Part shown: positions 52,979 to 54,115 of the stretch, piece by piece
Position numbering within the stretch: the first letter of the stretch is position 1
How the letters are laid out: the number at the start of each line of letters is the position of its first letter
Source of the DNA: Streptococcus oralis
GTDB taxonomy: Bacteria > Bacillota > Bacilli > Lactobacillales > Streptococcaceae
NCBI RefSeq assembly: GCF_001578935.1
Contig: NZ_KQ969524.1
Coordinates: forward strand, 1-54,115
Direction of reading: 5' to 3'
DNA length: 54,115 bases
The notes under the pieces: generated by a model
What the model saw: only the letters and a program-made list of their open reading frames with translations
The model's database searches: none
What the model was told of the DNA's origin: nothing
Made by a program: the position numbers and the translations under genes

Positions 52979-53515
52979 ATGGATAGTTTTGACAAGGGAT
53001 GGTTTGTTCTACAAACTTATTCTGGCTATGAAAATAAGGTAAAAGAAAATCTATTGCAACGTGCACAAACATATAACATGTTGGATAATATTCTACGCGT
53101 TGAGATTCCAACACAAACCGTGCAAGTTGAGAAAAATGGAAAGAAAAAGGAAGTTGAAGAGAATCGCTTTCCAGGTTATGTCCTTGTAGAAATGGTCATG
53201 ACCGATGAAGCATGGTTCGTCGTTCGAAACACACCTAACGTAACAGGATTCGTCGGCTCACACGGTAACAGATCAAAACCAACTCCACTATTGGAACAAG
53301 AAATCCGTGATATTCTGGTTTCAATGGGACAAACTGTTCAAGAGTTCGATATTGATGTTGAAGTTGGCCAGACAGTCCGCATCATTGATGGCGCTTTTGC
53401 AGACTACACAGGTAAAATTACCGAAATTGATAACAATAAAGTGAAGATGATTATCTCTATGTTTGGTAATGATACGATTGCAGAAGTGAATCTCAACCAA
53501 ATTGCAGAACTATAA
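52979..53515 (+). CDS. nusG: Transcription termination/antitermination factor NusG
   Basis: 178 aa from ATG 52979 (GAAAGGAAATATC upstream; ATG 52964 is less well placed). NGN domain (about 5-110, GWFVLQTYSGYENKVKENL; FPGYVLVEMVMTDEAWFVVR) and KOW domain (about 125-178, VGQTVRIIDGAFADYTGKI). It binds RNA polymerase and modulates elongation. A strong terminator follows. Confidence 0.97.
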   Translation: MDSFDKGWFVLQTYSGYENKVKENLLQRAQTYNMLDNILRVEIPTQTVQVEKNGKKKEVEENRFPGYVLVEMVMTDEAWFVVRNTPNVTGFVGSHGNRSKPTPLLEQEIRDILVSMGQTVQEFDIDVEVGQTVRIIDGAFADYTGKITEIDNNKVKMIISMFGNDTIAEVNLNQIAEL

Positions 53516-53519
53516 CCCC

Positions 53520-53544
53520 AGAGAGGCTTTGCCTCTCTTTTTAT
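53520..53544 (+). terminator. Terminator after nusG
   Basis: AGAGAGGC-TTT-GCCTCTCT followed by TTTTA. Confidence 0.9.
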
Positions 53545-53635
53545 GTGCCGTTGAGGGAGGAAGAAGTATAGAATAGAGGAAATAGACCCAGGGGCTCGCG
53601 CATTTTGCTAAACTAATGGCAGAAAGGAGAGGTCT

Positions 53636-54109
53636 ATGAATCTAAAAGACTTATATGAAGAAAGTAAGGGAATCGTCCATAAGTGTCGCAAAGATTATCA
53701 TTTGCATCTGTGGGAGAAAGAGGACTGGGACCAGGAAGGCATGTTATGTCTGTATGAGCTGGTGAGTCGCAACCCAGAGTTACTAGAGGGCGAGCGCCAT
53801 CAACTATATGTCTGCTTTAAAACAAAATTTAGAAATCGTATTCTAGATTACATCCGTAAACAGGAAAGCCACAAGCGCCGTTTTGACAAAGAACCCTATG
53901 AAGAGGTGAGTGAGATTAGCCATCGTTTAGGAGAAAAAGGACTCAGGATGGACGATTATTATCTCTTTCACGAACTTCTAAAGAATTACAAATCAAAGCA
54001 GAGTATGGAAAAACAAGAATTAATAGATCGTCTAATGGGAGGAGAAGTCTTTAGAGGACGTAAAGCTCTCCTGAGAGAACTTTCCCTAATCTTTTCAGAA
54101 TTTCGGTAA
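53636..54109 (+). CDS. comX: Competence-specific sigma factor ComX (sigma-X)
   Basis: 157 aa, ATG after AAAGGAGAGGTCT. It matches ComX in blocks I know from pneumococcus: LHLWEKEDWDQEGMLCLYEL, KTKFRNRILDYIRKQESHKR and KEPYEEVSEISHRL. Sigma region 2-like helices lie at about 10-85 and a short region 4-like end (FRGRKALLRELSLIFSEF) at about 137-157. It directs RNA polymerase to Cin-boxes such as the one before comGA here. Expression should depend on ComE; a possible half-site GCCGTTGAG (53547-53555) is seen but the second half is not clear. In pneumococcus comX is duplicated; only one copy is in this window. Confidence 0.96.
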   Translation: MNLKDLYEESKGIVHKCRKDYHLHLWEKEDWDQEGMLCLYELVSRNPELLEGERHQLYVCFKTKFRNRILDYIRKQESHKRRFDKEPYEEVSEISHRLGEKGLRMDDYYLFHELLKNYKSKQSMEKQELIDRLMGGEVFRGRKALLRELSLIFSEFR

Positions 54110-54115
54110 AGAGGT

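Noticed and set aside
53526..53555. Full ComE-binding direct repeat before comX
   Set aside because: Only one half-site (GCCGTTGAG) is reasonable; the expected partner 21 bp upstream falls in the nusG terminator and does not match.

Overview
The window is a low-GC Firmicutes chromosome segment. Gene content and order (nagA, DUF1033, comG operon, ackA, rnpA-yidC-jag, ula operon, tkt, yajC, adhE, gapA, pbp2a, rpmG-secE-nusG, comX) match a Mitis-group Streptococcus close to S. mitis, S. oralis or S. pneumoniae. This identification is inferred from protein sequences and synteny; no search was run.

Layout. (1) 12-439: five tRNAs (Tyr, Trp, His, Gln, Leu-CAA). (2) 387-9693: a 9.2-kb integrated element bounded by a perfect 84-bp direct repeat made of the 3' part of tRNA-Leu plus its terminator. 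Its left part has three small cargo genes and a leftward operon: tyrosine integrase, DUF3173 excisionase candidate, an unknown protein, a Rep_trans/MobT-type initiator or relaxase, and an HTH/coiled-coil protein. A divergent XRE repressor follows. Its right part is a type VII secretion toxin cassette: Lap1-like (TIGR04197), Lap2-like (DUF3958), an LXG toxin, two immunity paralogues and a truncated third. (3) 9848-21995: housekeeping genes, including a GCS2-family ligase, thrC, a MATE transporter, a HAD phosphatase, a LysM cell-wall protein, tgt, an OatA-like acyltransferase and nagA. (4) 22059-26424: competence pilus operon comGA-GG, in which comGA and comGB are fused into one frame by a one-base difference, then a methyltransferase. 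(5) 26391-28427: a decayed IS861-like element and an Ltp-type lipoprotein with three 48-residue repeats. (6) 28699-33895: a methyltransferase, ackA, rnpA, yidC, jag and an unknown gene. (7) 34025-43703: complete L-ascorbate utilisation locus (ulaABCDEF, regulator, ulaG) with tkt, feeding ascorbate carbon into the pentose phosphate pathway. (8) 43821-54109: yajC, a tyrosine phosphatase, a MORN protein, adhE, gapA, an RluD-type pseudouridine synthase, pbp2a, rpmG, secE, nusG and the competence sigma factor comX.

The most notable points are: the mobile element carrying a T7SS toxin-immunity cassette; the architecture of its replication-operon control region (a promoter between two identical operators, a 7-codon leader ORF, a 10-bp hairpin and an opposing promoter); the comGA-comGB fusion; and five genes whose extended -10 lies exactly six bases before the ATG, as expected for leaderless mRNAs.
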